A stretch of DNA of 64,000 nt from Oleispira antarctica RB-8 (GTDB lineage: Bacteria; Pseudomonadota; Gammaproteobacteria; Pseudomonadales; Oceanobacteraceae). Under the pieces are notes generated by a model that worked only from the letters and a program-made list of their open reading frames with translations, was not told the origin of the DNA and did not search any database. The stretch lies in the NCBI GenBank assembly GCA_000967895.1, contig FO203512.1, positions 2,689,350-2,753,349 on the forward strand, read 5' to 3'. Shown here one piece after another: positions 55,130 through 63,728 of this stretch; the first letter of the stretch is position 1; each line of letters begins with the position of its first letter. Both the position numbers and the translations under genes were made by a program.

Positions 55130-58100
55130 CTATGAAGTAAGTTCTTTTGATGACTTAGTACACTCAGAGGTTTTTAACTTTAAATACTTCTTTAATATTT
55201 TATTATAGCCTTCAAGTTTATAATTCCACCGTATTATACTTGACCTTTCAACAATGTCATTGAAGTAGTTTTTACTGCCCCTTCCAAATTTTGATAAATA
55301 GTGTGAGTTGCCAAAGAAAATCAAGTTTTCTTTGGCTCTAGAGCAAGCAACATTTAGCCTTTTTTTATCAAGTAAGAATTGCAATGAGCCTTCAGTTCTA
55401 ACAGTTGAATAACATACCAATTCAGCTTCGCTACCCTGAAAGCCATCTACTGTATTTACCTTGATTGAAAGGTTTTTCATAATCACGGTATCCGATCCTT
55501 CCTTAACGCCTAGCAATTTTTTTATTAGTATCTTTTGAGCCCCATATGGAGTGATGACTGCAACATCAATTTTTCGGCTAAATTCATTAGACAACCCTAT
55601 CAAATATTGTTCAATGGCCTTCGCTTCTTCAGAGTTTTCTAAACTGGTATTTTTTTTAAACTGTTTTCCACGCACATCTAGCCACAACAAGGATTCTGGA
55701 AACGCATAGACTGGCTGTTGACCACTAGGATCAGGTGTTTTAACACCATTAAACAACTGCCTTATACCATTTTTTGTATAGAATAAATCGGCAACTAAAT
55801 TACCAATTGGTGGAACCATTCTGAACTGCTCAGATAAACTTGCTGTGCATTCGCCTGGCAAGTCATCAAATAGCCTTTCAAAGAAACTAGTATTCAAAAA
55901 TGTATCTTCTAAAAATTTCAATTCCTCTTTGGCCGAGTCATCTCTTAACACAGGTGCAATACTTGGAGGTAACTGATGATGATCTCCAATTAAGATGGCT
56001 TTTTTTGCTCTAAGTAAAGGAATTAACATTTCAGGAACAGTTGCTCTTCCTGCCTCATCCATAATGACAACATCGAAAGTAAGCGAATCAACTCCAGCCT
56101 TCCTTCCGGCTAGTCCAACGCAAGTAGCACCAATCAAGTTTTTATCTGACAACATTGTTATAAAGAATTCATCAGATATTTTAGCATTAGAATGACTTCC
56201 TGAATGAGTGGCGAGCTCTTCCATCATCATAGCTCGCCACTTATTCAAAGGAATGTCGTACTCAGAACTCCGTGGCAATCTAGACGCACAACTATCAATA
56301 TTACCCGCCAAGAATTTATTATAAATACTCGATAACTGATAGTCTTTGAGCTCATCAGAAATTTTTTCAGGGTTACCAACCCTCACTATTTTTATCGAGG
56401 AGTTAGCAAGATCAGAATATTTATTTTTAAATTTTTCTATAGCATTATCAACAGCGGTATTCTGTTGAGATACAACTAAAATCTTTTGGTCAGGGTTGTG
56501 TAATAATAGCTGGTATAACATTTCAACAATGACCGTGGTCTTACCTGTGCCTGGTGGTCCCTGAAGCATTGATAGATATTTAGCTGAAAGAATAGTTTTA
56601 ATGGATTCTTTTTGGTTTGTTGTCAAATCAGAATTATTCCAACAAATATCTTTATCGTGCCAATACTTTATAAACTCAGGATTATAAGAAGAAGGAGATA
56701 AAAAGATATCTTTAAGTCGAGGTTCTGCTAGCCGATCTTCAAATAAAGCATCCAAGGCCTGTTCTTGCCGCTGCAATGAGGAATTTGGTAAACTTACAGT
56801 TAACTTGAATATTTGGGACTCATCAAGATTAATATCTCTGTAACTATTAAGGCTACAGAAAATCTCTATACCACCGCCTTCTAGAATGTATTCAGCATGT
56901 CTTATTTTCTTTTTAAAGATAGCGGGAACAAATTCTCCATTTTTTTTATGAAATATCTGTAATTTATAATTTCCTTCAAACTTCAGTTTATTAGACGTCT
57001 GAATTTTTTTCATTAAATGATATACAGACTTACCATCTATTTTAGTATCATTAATAAGAGACCTTGTAATTTTTAACGAATGATTATTGCTTTCAACTGA
57101 TTCAATTTCACACTCAAACTCAACACTACGCTCACTTTCCTGCACGCGTTGATATTCGATGACATGCTTCCACTGCCTAAAAAATTCAGCTTGCTTCATT
57201 CGCTCTTTAGCGTCCGTTGAACTTATGCTCGCCTGGAATACAAACTCTACAAATTGTTCAATTCCGTACTGCCAGCCCAAGTAATAACTAATATTTATAT
57301 CGTCAGGGGCCATAACAAAGCCAAATGGTAAATCAATACCTATCTGAGGCATTTCTTTAAGGTGGATTTTATTCGCGATAAGTCCATCATTTGATTCAGA
57401 TATACAGCATATTACTTGTACATTTGCTTTTCCAAGGCTAATTTCTTTGCTGTCATGGTCATAACTTAGCAATGTCCACTGAGCCTGACTGGAGTAGAAA
57501 TCATCATATTCTGGAATATCGATTAATAGATCAGCATTGATCTCAATATACAATTCAAGGTTATCAGTCCCTGGCTTGCTAGGCATTCTTTCAGTGACGA
57601 CTGGGGACGGCTGTTTCTTCTCCCCTCTCTTAAACTGCATTGGATCATGACTTAATGTCGCATCATATAGTTCATAATAAACATCAACTCGCTGGCCACT
57701 TAATAATTTAAGTGCTCCATTGATTAGATTTCTATTTGGCAAGGTCGCTTTAACTAAACCATCAGCATAAGAGCAAAATGCCCCCCAGCCAAAAGCTTTT
57801 TCAACAATCATCTCCAAAGCTTGATTTGATCTTATATGGTCATGATAAACGATACCCTTGGCAACACAGCCATAAAAAGAATTTCCTTGCGATTTTTTTA
57901 CTACCAGCATCGGAAATTCATCTCCATAGCTAACAGCTAATGCTTTTTGTTTATCAATATCCCCATCAAATCCATTAAATTTTAGAATATGCCGAGTATG
58001 ACTAAGCGGAGAATCTAATTCTGATAACTCGACTAATACAAGTTTCCCTAGATATAGCCACTCCAAAGGTAAAAGAGCATCGGGAACAGGTCTTTCCATT

Positions 58101-58561
58101 AGCCAATCGTAGCTCCCCTTATCCCAAAGTTCCTGAATTTTCATTTTTTCAGTAGATAAATATTTCTCGTATTCCTTTAGCCTTAATTGTCCATCTTCAA
58201 TTCTGGAGAACTCTCTTGAGAGTGCATTCTTTCTAAAGGGGCTGGTTGAATCCGCATCAATTTCTTCCTTTACTAAAAAATAGAAATCTTTATATGCCAA
58301 GGATATAGGTTCAATTTTTTCAGAATGAGTATGTATTTCTTTAAGTAGTAATGCTTTATAACAAGACGCCTGCTCTCTTTTTTCTTCTTCTTGCTTTTGT
58401 TTTTCACTGGCTCCGGGATTTTTATATTTTGAGCGCATCCTATCTCTGTCGCGATAAGCCTTCTTCTGACGCCCTTTTTCTGCTTCAGTTTTTTGGTTAA
58501 AGTGCCATGCAATAACACTAGCGCCAACAATAACGGCACCTGCTGCAACGAGTGGAATCAT
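55130..58561 (-). CDS. Membrane-anchored Upf1/DNA2-like SF1 helicase
   Basis: A 1143-residue protein. Residues 2-21 (IPLVAAGAVIVGASVIAWHF) form one membrane helix, followed by a basic coiled stretch; the rest is cytoplasmic. After ~600 residues without a known domain comes a Upf1-like SF1B helicase: Q-motif LTTNQKESIKTIL (~650), Walker A LQGPPGTGKTTVIVEML (~665), NTAVDNAIEK, box II VIMDEAGRATVPEML (~833), GDHHQLPPS (~853), SEQFRM (~905) and VDGFQGSEAELVCYSTVR with RLNVACSRAK (~1040-1075). It is the last gene of a four-gene operon. Mokosh helicases are a distant comparison, but no kinase or phospholipase domain is present. Confidence 0.8.
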   Translation of the reverse strand: MIPLVAAGAVIVGASVIAWHFNQKTEAEKGRQKKAYRDRDRMRSKYKNPGASEKQKQEEEKREQASCYKALLLKEIHTHSEKIEPISLAYKDFYFLVKEEIDADSTSPFRKNALSREFSRIEDGQLRLKEYEKYLSTEKMKIQELWDKGSYDWLMERPVPDALLPLEWLYLGKLVLVELSELDSPLSHTRHILKFNGFDGDIDKQKALAVSYGDEFPMLVVKKSQGNSFYGCVAKGIVYHDHIRSNQALEMIVEKAFGWGAFCSYADGLVKATLPNRNLINGALKLLSGQRVDVYYELYDATLSHDPMQFKRGEKKQPSPVVTERMPSKPGTDNLELYIEINADLLIDIPEYDDFYSSQAQWTLLSYDHDSKEISLGKANVQVICCISESNDGLIANKIHLKEMPQIGIDLPFGFVMAPDDINISYYLGWQYGIEQFVEFVFQASISSTDAKERMKQAEFFRQWKHVIEYQRVQESERSVEFECEIESVESNNHSLKITRSLINDTKIDGKSVYHLMKKIQTSNKLKFEGNYKLQIFHKKNGEFVPAIFKKKIRHAEYILEGGGIEIFCSLNSYRDINLDESQIFKLTVSLPNSSLQRQEQALDALFEDRLAEPRLKDIFLSPSSYNPEFIKYWHDKDICWNNSDLTTNQKESIKTILSAKYLSMLQGPPGTGKTTVIVEMLYQLLLHNPDQKILVVSQQNTAVDNAIEKFKNKYSDLANSSIKIVRVGNPEKISDELKDYQLSSIYNKFLAGNIDSCASRLPRSSEYDIPLNKWRAMMMEELATHSGSHSNAKISDEFFITMLSDKNLIGATCVGLAGRKAGVDSLTFDVVIMDEAGRATVPEMLIPLLRAKKAILIGDHHQLPPSIAPVLRDDSAKEELKFLEDTFLNTSFFERLFDDLPGECTASLSEQFRMVPPIGNLVADLFYTKNGIRQLFNGVKTPDPSGQQPVYAFPESLLWLDVRGKQFKKNTSLENSEEAKAIEQYLIGLSNEFSRKIDVAVITPYGAQKILIKKLLGVKEGSDTVIMKNLSIKVNTVDGFQGSEAELVCYSTVRTEGSLQFLLDKKRLNVACSRAKENLIFFGNSHYLSKFGRGSKNYFNDIVERSSIIRWNYKLEGYNKILKKYLKLKTSECTKSSKELTS

Positions 58562-58566
58562 GTCAA

Positions 58567-59055
58567 TTAATTTCCTAACGTATCGAGTAGTTCAAAGACA
58601 GCTTCTTCTTTTATTTTTCCACTAGATACTAGATCCATAATTTTCATAAATTTATCATGTTTATTATCTTCAGTTTTCATCAATACTTTATGATTAAGCT
58701 TGTTGTCATTTCTATTTTTTTCTATTTCAGATCTTTTGGTTTTTTCTTGTTGCCGAACGTTTTTAACTTCAGCTGTGTACTTGATCATTTCAGCTTGAGC
58801 ATTAATTCTGACCTGCTTAGTTTTTTCTCTCTCATGTGCATAACCAACGATATTATTTGCTAACTCGAGTCCAGACTTAACAATTTCTGTTAATTGATTA
58901 GCATCTAGCTTACCAAGAGCGTCTCTCAAGGCATTACCATTTGAACTTGTTTGTTGCTGCCTCGTTGATGTTGACTTCTGAGAAACCGTACTTCTCTGTT
59001 TTGGTAAGTGTTCACCTTCTAAAGCTTTCGATTTCACAGGGGTAGGTTTTCTCAT
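58567..59055 (-). CDS. Small coiled-coil protein of the helicase operon (162 residues)
   Basis: The protein has a polar, Ser/Thr/Gln-rich N-terminal ~45 residues, probably disordered. A helical segment LRDALGKLDANQLTEIVKSG leads into NNIVGYAHEREKTKQVRINA (~residues 69-88) and a charged coiled coil to the end. The GYAHEREKTKQ motif is matched by RYAKERERTKQ in the next protein upstream, so the two are probably diverged paralogues or partners. Five bases separate its stop from the helicase start. No known family is recognised. Confidence 0.7.
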   Translation of the reverse strand: MRKPTPVKSKALEGEHLPKQRSTVSQKSTSTRQQQTSSNGNALRDALGKLDANQLTEIVKSGLELANNIVGYAHEREKTKQVRINAQAEMIKYTAEVKNVRQQEKTKRSEIEKNRNDNKLNHKVLMKTEDNKHDKFMKIMDLVSSGKIKEEAVFELLDTLGN

Positions 59056-59068
59056 AATAATATTCCTT

Positions 59069-59599
59069 TTATTCGAATGAAGTGCTTATAAATGACAAAC
59101 AATTAACAATAAAAAAATCTAGATTTTTTTGAAGATCTACAACCTGGATGAAAGATAGATTATCCTCTCTTTCTTTTCTAATCAGTCCTTGCATTGTTTT
59201 CGCATGCTTAAGCATTTCTCTTACCTCTATAATAATATTTTTTGACTGCAGCGCATTGTGCTTAAAGTGAAGAGTTAACGCTTCAATACGTTCCTCTCCC
59301 TTAAGCTTTAGGGTCACACCCTCTATTTTCAATATTTCAAGTTGAGATTTCAATTCAAACTCAATCCTGTCATTTTCAATTAATATTTGCTTAGTGCGCT
59401 CTCGTTCTTTGGCATATCTTAAATAACTATTTGCCGCTTCTATAACTGACAAAGCAGCATCAATATACAAAGCAACAGGATTGACTTTAGAAGCTGCCCC
59501 TTTAAATCCATGCTTAACTATCAGCATTCCATACTTAGCTACACGCGGATCACTTATTAGGTGCTCGGTTAGCGATCCGAATTTATCAACTACTTTCAT
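59069..59599 (-). CDS. Small helical/coiled-coil protein of the helicase operon (176 residues)
   Basis: An N-terminal hydrophobic-amphipathic portion (KYGMLIVKHGFKGAASKVNP, then a PVALYIDAALSVIEAANSYL stretch, ~residues 22-60) precedes RYAKERERTKQILIENDRIE (~62-81) and a long coiled coil. The tail NLDFFIVNCLSFIS is hydrophobic. It shares the YA-x-ERE-x-TKQ motif with the following gene product. It overlaps the winged-helix gene by ATGA. No known family is recognised. Confidence 0.7.
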   Translation of the reverse strand: MKVVDKFGSLTEHLISDPRVAKYGMLIVKHGFKGAASKVNPVALYIDAALSVIEAANSYLRYAKERERTKQILIENDRIEFELKSQLEILKIEGVTLKLKGEERIEALTLHFKHNALQSKNIIIEVREMLKHAKTMQGLIRKEREDNLSFIQVVDLQKNLDFFIVNCLSFISTSFE

Positions 59600-60726
59600 G
59601 TTTTCACCATCGCGTCATGGCCAATATTCATGTTTTCAACGAGTTCATCATAACTGTATTCGTGAAGCTGCCAAGTTTTCGAAAATTCATGATTTATTGA
59701 AAAATACTTCATTTCATCATCAACATATTTATCGACTAAACTCAGTAATGATAAAGAAGCATCCTGCATTCCGACTCCATCAGGATCACGTATAACAGTG
59801 CCGTCTTCAATATCAGCAACAGGTTCAAATACTGCATACTCCATTTCATCACTTTCAGAATAAAAGTAATCTATTAAATCAGGTGCATCAACTTCTTCCC
59901 ATAACACACCCAATGGTACTGAAAATGTAGTCGTTAATTTTAAAACCGGCGTATAAAGTTTTAGTGTTTTATCTGGATATTTATCATTTACCTTATTATT
60001 TTGAGTGATTTCAAATTTCTTTAGCGGAATTAAAGCCCGAATACCCTTTACTAAATAGCCTTCACTTTTACTCAGTGTGAATTCCCATTCCTTCCCCCAT
60101 GGATCATCTGATTCATCAAATATATGGTTATATTCAGGAATAAGAGTTGAAATTTTTTGTGAGGCATAAGAACTTAATCTTTGTGCCTGTAAGAAACGAT
60201 CTTCATTAAAATCCCGTGATGTTCTTTTTGGTAATGGAATTTTTATACCATCGTCAGGAATGTCACTTAGAACCGAATCAGTTGATTTACAAATAAACCA
60301 TTTTTTATTTCGACTACCATAATTCTGATCTATATGTACATCCAGTTCGTAATTATGAATGCCAATAGATAGATAGCTAGCTACCTGCTTCCCTTCATCT
60401 TTTAGGAAGCCATTGCTCTCATCGCCACTGTTAAGCTCTATAAATCCGAGACCTTTTAGCCTACGAATCACAGGATCGAGTTGTTGTGTCGTTAATCCTG
60501 TCGTTTTATAAATCGAAGATAAGTCAAGATCATATTCATACATTGTGGATAAGATATAATGCGATAACTCTCCAAGTTCAGAGAGAATCCTGTGTTTCAG
60601 CTTCAATCGGTATGGCCTCATCGGCAACCATACCTCTACATCATCTTCAATTGGAGCCTCAACTGCCTCTGTACTATTAAATACTCTTTCTGCTAATTTT
60701 TGTTTAGCCGCCTCAAACCACTCCAT
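59596..60726 (-). CDS. Winged-helix protein heading the four-gene helicase operon (376 residues)
   Basis: Residues ~42-100 (LKHRILSELGELSHYILSTM, then SIYKTTGLTTQQLDPVIRRL and GLGFIELNSGD) form a MarR-like winged helix. The rest (~110-376) is rich in beta strand, with no recognised domain. It could be the regulator of the operon or a DNA-binding sensor subunit. The coupling to the next gene by a four-base overlap favours a structural role in the same complex. The ATG at 60726 has no strong ribosome binding site; the stretch upstream is AT-rich. Confidence 0.65.
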   Translation of the reverse strand: MEWFEAAKQKLAERVFNSTEAVEAPIEDDVEVWLPMRPYRLKLKHRILSELGELSHYILSTMYEYDLDLSSIYKTTGLTTQQLDPVIRRLKGLGFIELNSGDESNGFLKDEGKQVASYLSIGIHNYELDVHIDQNYGSRNKKWFICKSTDSVLSDIPDDGIKIPLPKRTSRDFNEDRFLQAQRLSSYASQKISTLIPEYNHIFDESDDPWGKEWEFTLSKSEGYLVKGIRALIPLKKFEITQNNKVNDKYPDKTLKLYTPVLKLTTTFSVPLGVLWEEVDAPDLIDYFYSESDEMEYAVFEPVADIEDGTVIRDPDGVGMQDASLSLLSLVDKYVDDEMKYFSINHEFSKTWQLHEYSYDELVENMNIGHDAMVKT

Positions 60727-61563
60727 CGCCCTACATCCTTTCCCTAATGATAATCACTATCTAAATCTTGCTGATTTTAGCCTGAATAGTATCCAGCGAA
60801 CTTAAAGTATCTGCATAAGCAACCAACAGCCAGTAAGAGTCGATAATATTTTTAAATATGGACTTCTAACAGGGAGTAAATATATAGAGCTGGTACTCCC
60901 TGACTAAATATCGTTAGTAAATAGTTGAATTTATACCAATATATTGAGCTTTATTAATCTTTCTACTAATGCAAATTAGTATCTGACTTCATGATCAGCT
61001 GGACTTTCACATAATATGCCTACAATGGAAAAATATATATACTGGCTACATCAATATGTCGCTTAAACAAGCATATGATTTTTCACAAAAAATAGTCTAA
61101 AAATAAACTGGCCACTTAGTAGGGAAATCCTATTATGTTATCGATTAATTGAAATAATGACCTACTTGAAAGTTGCTTAACTACCAATCATCTTTGCAAT
61201 AGCCGAGCTCTAGTATTCGTAGTAATCAACCTGGATAATAATAAAAAATCAAAGGTGATATACCCAAATGCACTGAGCCCCCGTTCCCATCATTACTAGT
61301 GCCTTAGTTAATACTGCTAGAAAGAATTAACGTGTTGATATTGGCCATACAGCACTCAACAATCTTGACATCAAGGGCCCTTACTTACACCTAATGGCTT
61401 GCTACGGGAACCGTGATGAATATTGAGATCCAATATACTGATACAACAGAGCATAAGCAAAGAAATGCTATAAGTTAATATACGGAATGAGTTCCGTACA
61501 CTATCTTGACAGAGAGGTCTATTGTAAAATAGATGGAGACTAGAGATTACAGGCATTACCTAT
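60727..61563. other. Gene-free stretch holding a decayed WYL gene and a hairpin
   Basis: 60727-61112 shows no gene; it includes GGCTACATCAATATGTCGCTTAAACAAGC-like sequence (61043 on) that recalls the region upstream of the WYL genes. The WYL relic occupies about 61113-61405. TACGGAA/TTCCGTA (61481-61498) is a perfect 7-bp inverted repeat with a TGAG loop, 66 bases before the next gene. TTGACA at 61506 could be a -35 box, but no good -10 follows at the right distance. Confidence 0.5.
61113..61405 (+). pseudogene. Relic of a BrxR-like WYL regulator gene
   Basis: Nucleotide similarity to the intact gene at 30166 is clear in several blocks. CTATTATGTTATCGATTAAT-type sequence aligns with its CTCTACAGATACCGGTTAAT codons, CAACTACCAATCATCTTTGCAATAG-type with its ACCACCAATCACCTTTGCAATAG, and AACGTGTTGATATTGG with AACGTGTCGATATTGG. 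Internal deletions and stops destroy the frame. It marks an old copy of the defence-island regulator at the right edge of the island. Confidence 0.75.
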
Positions 61564-62439
61564 ATGGATATTACTTTAAACTATATTAAAAATAATTTCG
61601 CCAACATCATAAACATTGTTAAACCTAAGAATCAAGGCAAGCTAAGTTGCGTATACTTCGCAGATTATAATGACACCAAGATCGTCATTAAAATCCCTAT
61701 GAACGCCGGTAGTCTATCAAAAGAAATTCAGTTTTATGAATTATTAAAAAACATAGAATTACCTTCACCAAAAATATTATCGTATAATTATAAAAACATT
61801 TATCGTATACCAGAATATTTAATTATGACCAAATTAAATGGTGCGCCTCTTCATGATAATTGTTGTAATGATTCTACTAAATTTAAGATTTATGCTGATA
61901 TTGGTATTTATTTAAAAATGATCCATAGCATTAACTACTTCAGCTACTCAACAACGTTTACACCTTACTCCTGCGACGGAGTAATTAACTTTAATTCTTG
62001 GATTGAATACCTAAACAGTGAAATAGGTGTAATTCTAAACAAAGTACAATTAAGTGGAATATTTAGTGTTTACCATGTAGAAAAATTTAGAAACCATTTT
62101 AAAAAATTAGTTAACATTGACTATAATTTAGTACTATTACACGGCGACCTTGGTCCTGATCACTTATATTTCCGGCATGATAAATTTGAAGGCATTATAG
62201 ATCCTGGCCTATCCTTCCTAGGTCCAAAAGAATATGACTTAGCATACATGGCAATATATACAGATCCTCATTACTTCCATAAAATCGCATCGACTTATGG
62301 ACCTTACTCGCAAGAACTTGTTGACAGTTTAATGCTACTAATATTATCACAAAAGATATTAAGACATTTTGAAAATGAAAAAGTTATTAATATCGAAAAA
62401 TTTATTAATGTAATTAGCACATACAAATTATTAGATTAA
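61564..62439 (+). CDS. APH/choline-kinase-fold phosphotransferase-like protein
   Basis: The 291-residue protein has the aminoglycoside-phosphotransferase family layout: an N-lobe with KIVIKIPMNAGSLSKEIQFY (Lys and Glu of the nucleotide site, ~residues 40-60), the catalytic loop LLHGDLGPDHLYF (~190) and the metal-binding IIDPGLSFLGPKEYDLAYM (~217), where DPG takes the place of the usual DF/DW. It is followed after 13 bases by a UDP-sugar dehydrogenase and then a deacetylase, so a sugar or lipid-linked substrate of the surface-polysaccharide pathway is more likely than an antibiotic. Confidence 0.8.
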   Translation: MDITLNYIKNNFANIINIVKPKNQGKLSCVYFADYNDTKIVIKIPMNAGSLSKEIQFYELLKNIELPSPKILSYNYKNIYRIPEYLIMTKLNGAPLHDNCCNDSTKFKIYADIGIYLKMIHSINYFSYSTTFTPYSCDGVINFNSWIEYLNSEIGVILNKVQLSGIFSVYHVEKFRNHFKKLVNIDYNLVLLHGDLGPDHLYFRHDKFEGIIDPGLSFLGPKEYDLAYMAIYTDPHYFHKIASTYGPYSQELVDSLMLLILSQKILRHFENEKVINIEKFINVISTYKLLD

Positions 62440-62452
62440 AGAGAATTTTTAA

Positions 62453-63709
62453 ATGATTGTAGTAATTGGATTGGGCTATGTTGGATTACCTTTAGCCGTG
62501 TTATTTAGTAAGCATTATAGTGTATGCGGTTTTGATTTAAATAAAGAAAGAATCACATCGTTAAATTACGGTGAAGATAAAATTAGTGGTATCAAAAAGG
62601 ATCAACTAGTAAACAATGAACATTTAGTATTTACATCAAATCTTGAGAATATCCCAGCAGCTAAAGTGTTCATTATCACAGTTGAAACTCCTGTTGATAA
62701 AGAAAATGTACCTGATTTAACTGCAATTAAAAAAGCGAGCATAATGATAGGGTCACTAATAAATAAAGAAGCCGTAGTTATTTATGAATCCACTGTATTT
62801 CCAGGTACAACTGAAGATGTCTGCATTCCATTGCTTGAAAAACATTCTGGATTACAATTAAATAAAGATTTTTCTGTTGGTTATAGCCCTGAAAGAATAA
62901 ATCCTGGCGATAAACTTAATAAGTTAGAATCAATAAAGAAGATCACATCTGGCTCTTCGCCTTCTTCTGCAAAATACATCAATGACTTATATAGTAGAAT
63001 AATTGATGCGGGGACTTATTCCGCTAGCAGCATAAAAGTAGCAGAAGCTGCCAAGATAACTGAAAATATTCAACGCGATACAAATATAGCTCTGATTAAT
63101 GAATTATCAATAATATATAATTTACTAGGTATTGATACGGAAGATGTACTATTAGCTGCTGAAACAAAATGGAATTTTCATTCATATCGGCCTGGACTCG
63201 TCGGTGGACATTGCATTGGTGTGGACCCTTATTACTTAGCATATAAAGCAAAACAATTAGGATATATTCCTGAACTAATCGATACAAGTCGTAAGCTTAA
63301 TAATGGAATGCCAAAGTTTATTTCATCTGAACTAATTAAAAAAATGGTAATAAATGACATCCCAATCCAAAGTTCTAAAGTTCTTATATTAGGATTTACG
63401 TTCAAGGAGGACTGTTCAGATATTCGAAATTCAAAAGTTCATGATCTAGTTGAAAGCTTAAGGGAATACAAATTGAAAGTAGATATCTACGACCCTATAG
63501 CAGATGCTATATGTGTGAAAGACGCCTATAATATAGTACTTATTGACGAGCCAAACTTTGACTTTTATGATGCCATAATACTGGCAGTAGGTCATAGTTT
63601 TTTTAAGTCATTAAGTATCGAAAAGATTCGTTCTTATGGTCGAAAGAACTGCATAGTTTATGATTTAAAGTATATTTATGACAAATCAGAAACTGACATA
63701 AGGCTTTAA
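62453..63709 (+). CDS. UDP-sugar 6-dehydrogenase, WbpO/TviB type
   Basis: The 418-residue protein begins with a Rossmann dinucleotide site, VVIGLGYVGLPLAVLF (~residues 3-18), and continues with ESTVFPGTTEDV (~120), AEAAKITENIQRDTNIALINE (~205) and the catalytic Cys in GGHCIGVDPYYLAYKA (~252). The C-terminal domain has LGFTFKEDCSDIRNSKV (~315). The GHCIGVDPYYL form is that of UDP-N-acetyl-hexosamine dehydrogenases (WbpO, TviB), which supply uronic acids for capsule or O-antigen using two NAD+. The exact sugar cannot be told. Confidence 0.88.
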   Translation: MIVVIGLGYVGLPLAVLFSKHYSVCGFDLNKERITSLNYGEDKISGIKKDQLVNNEHLVFTSNLENIPAAKVFIITVETPVDKENVPDLTAIKKASIMIGSLINKEAVVIYESTVFPGTTEDVCIPLLEKHSGLQLNKDFSVGYSPERINPGDKLNKLESIKKITSGSSPSSAKYINDLYSRIIDAGTYSASSIKVAEAAKITENIQRDTNIALINELSIIYNLLGIDTEDVLLAAETKWNFHSYRPGLVGGHCIGVDPYYLAYKAKQLGYIPELIDTSRKLNNGMPKFISSELIKKMVINDIPIQSSKVLILGFTFKEDCSDIRNSKVHDLVESLREYKLKVDIYDPIADAICVKDAYNIVLIDEPNFDFYDAIILAVGHSFFKSLSIEKIRSYGRKNCIVYDLKYIYDKSETDIRL

Positions 63710-63728
63710 AGGCTATAGGTATTTTTGT

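Noticed and set aside
58273..58548. 91-residue frame overlapping the start of the Upf1-like helicase
   Set aside because: Same-strand out-of-frame shadow; Lys-rich artefact of the helicase coiled stretch.
61506..61534. TTGACA-based promoter for the APH-fold gene
   Set aside because: The best TAAAAT -10 candidate is only 13 bases away, and at 17 bases the match is poor; not reported as a feature.
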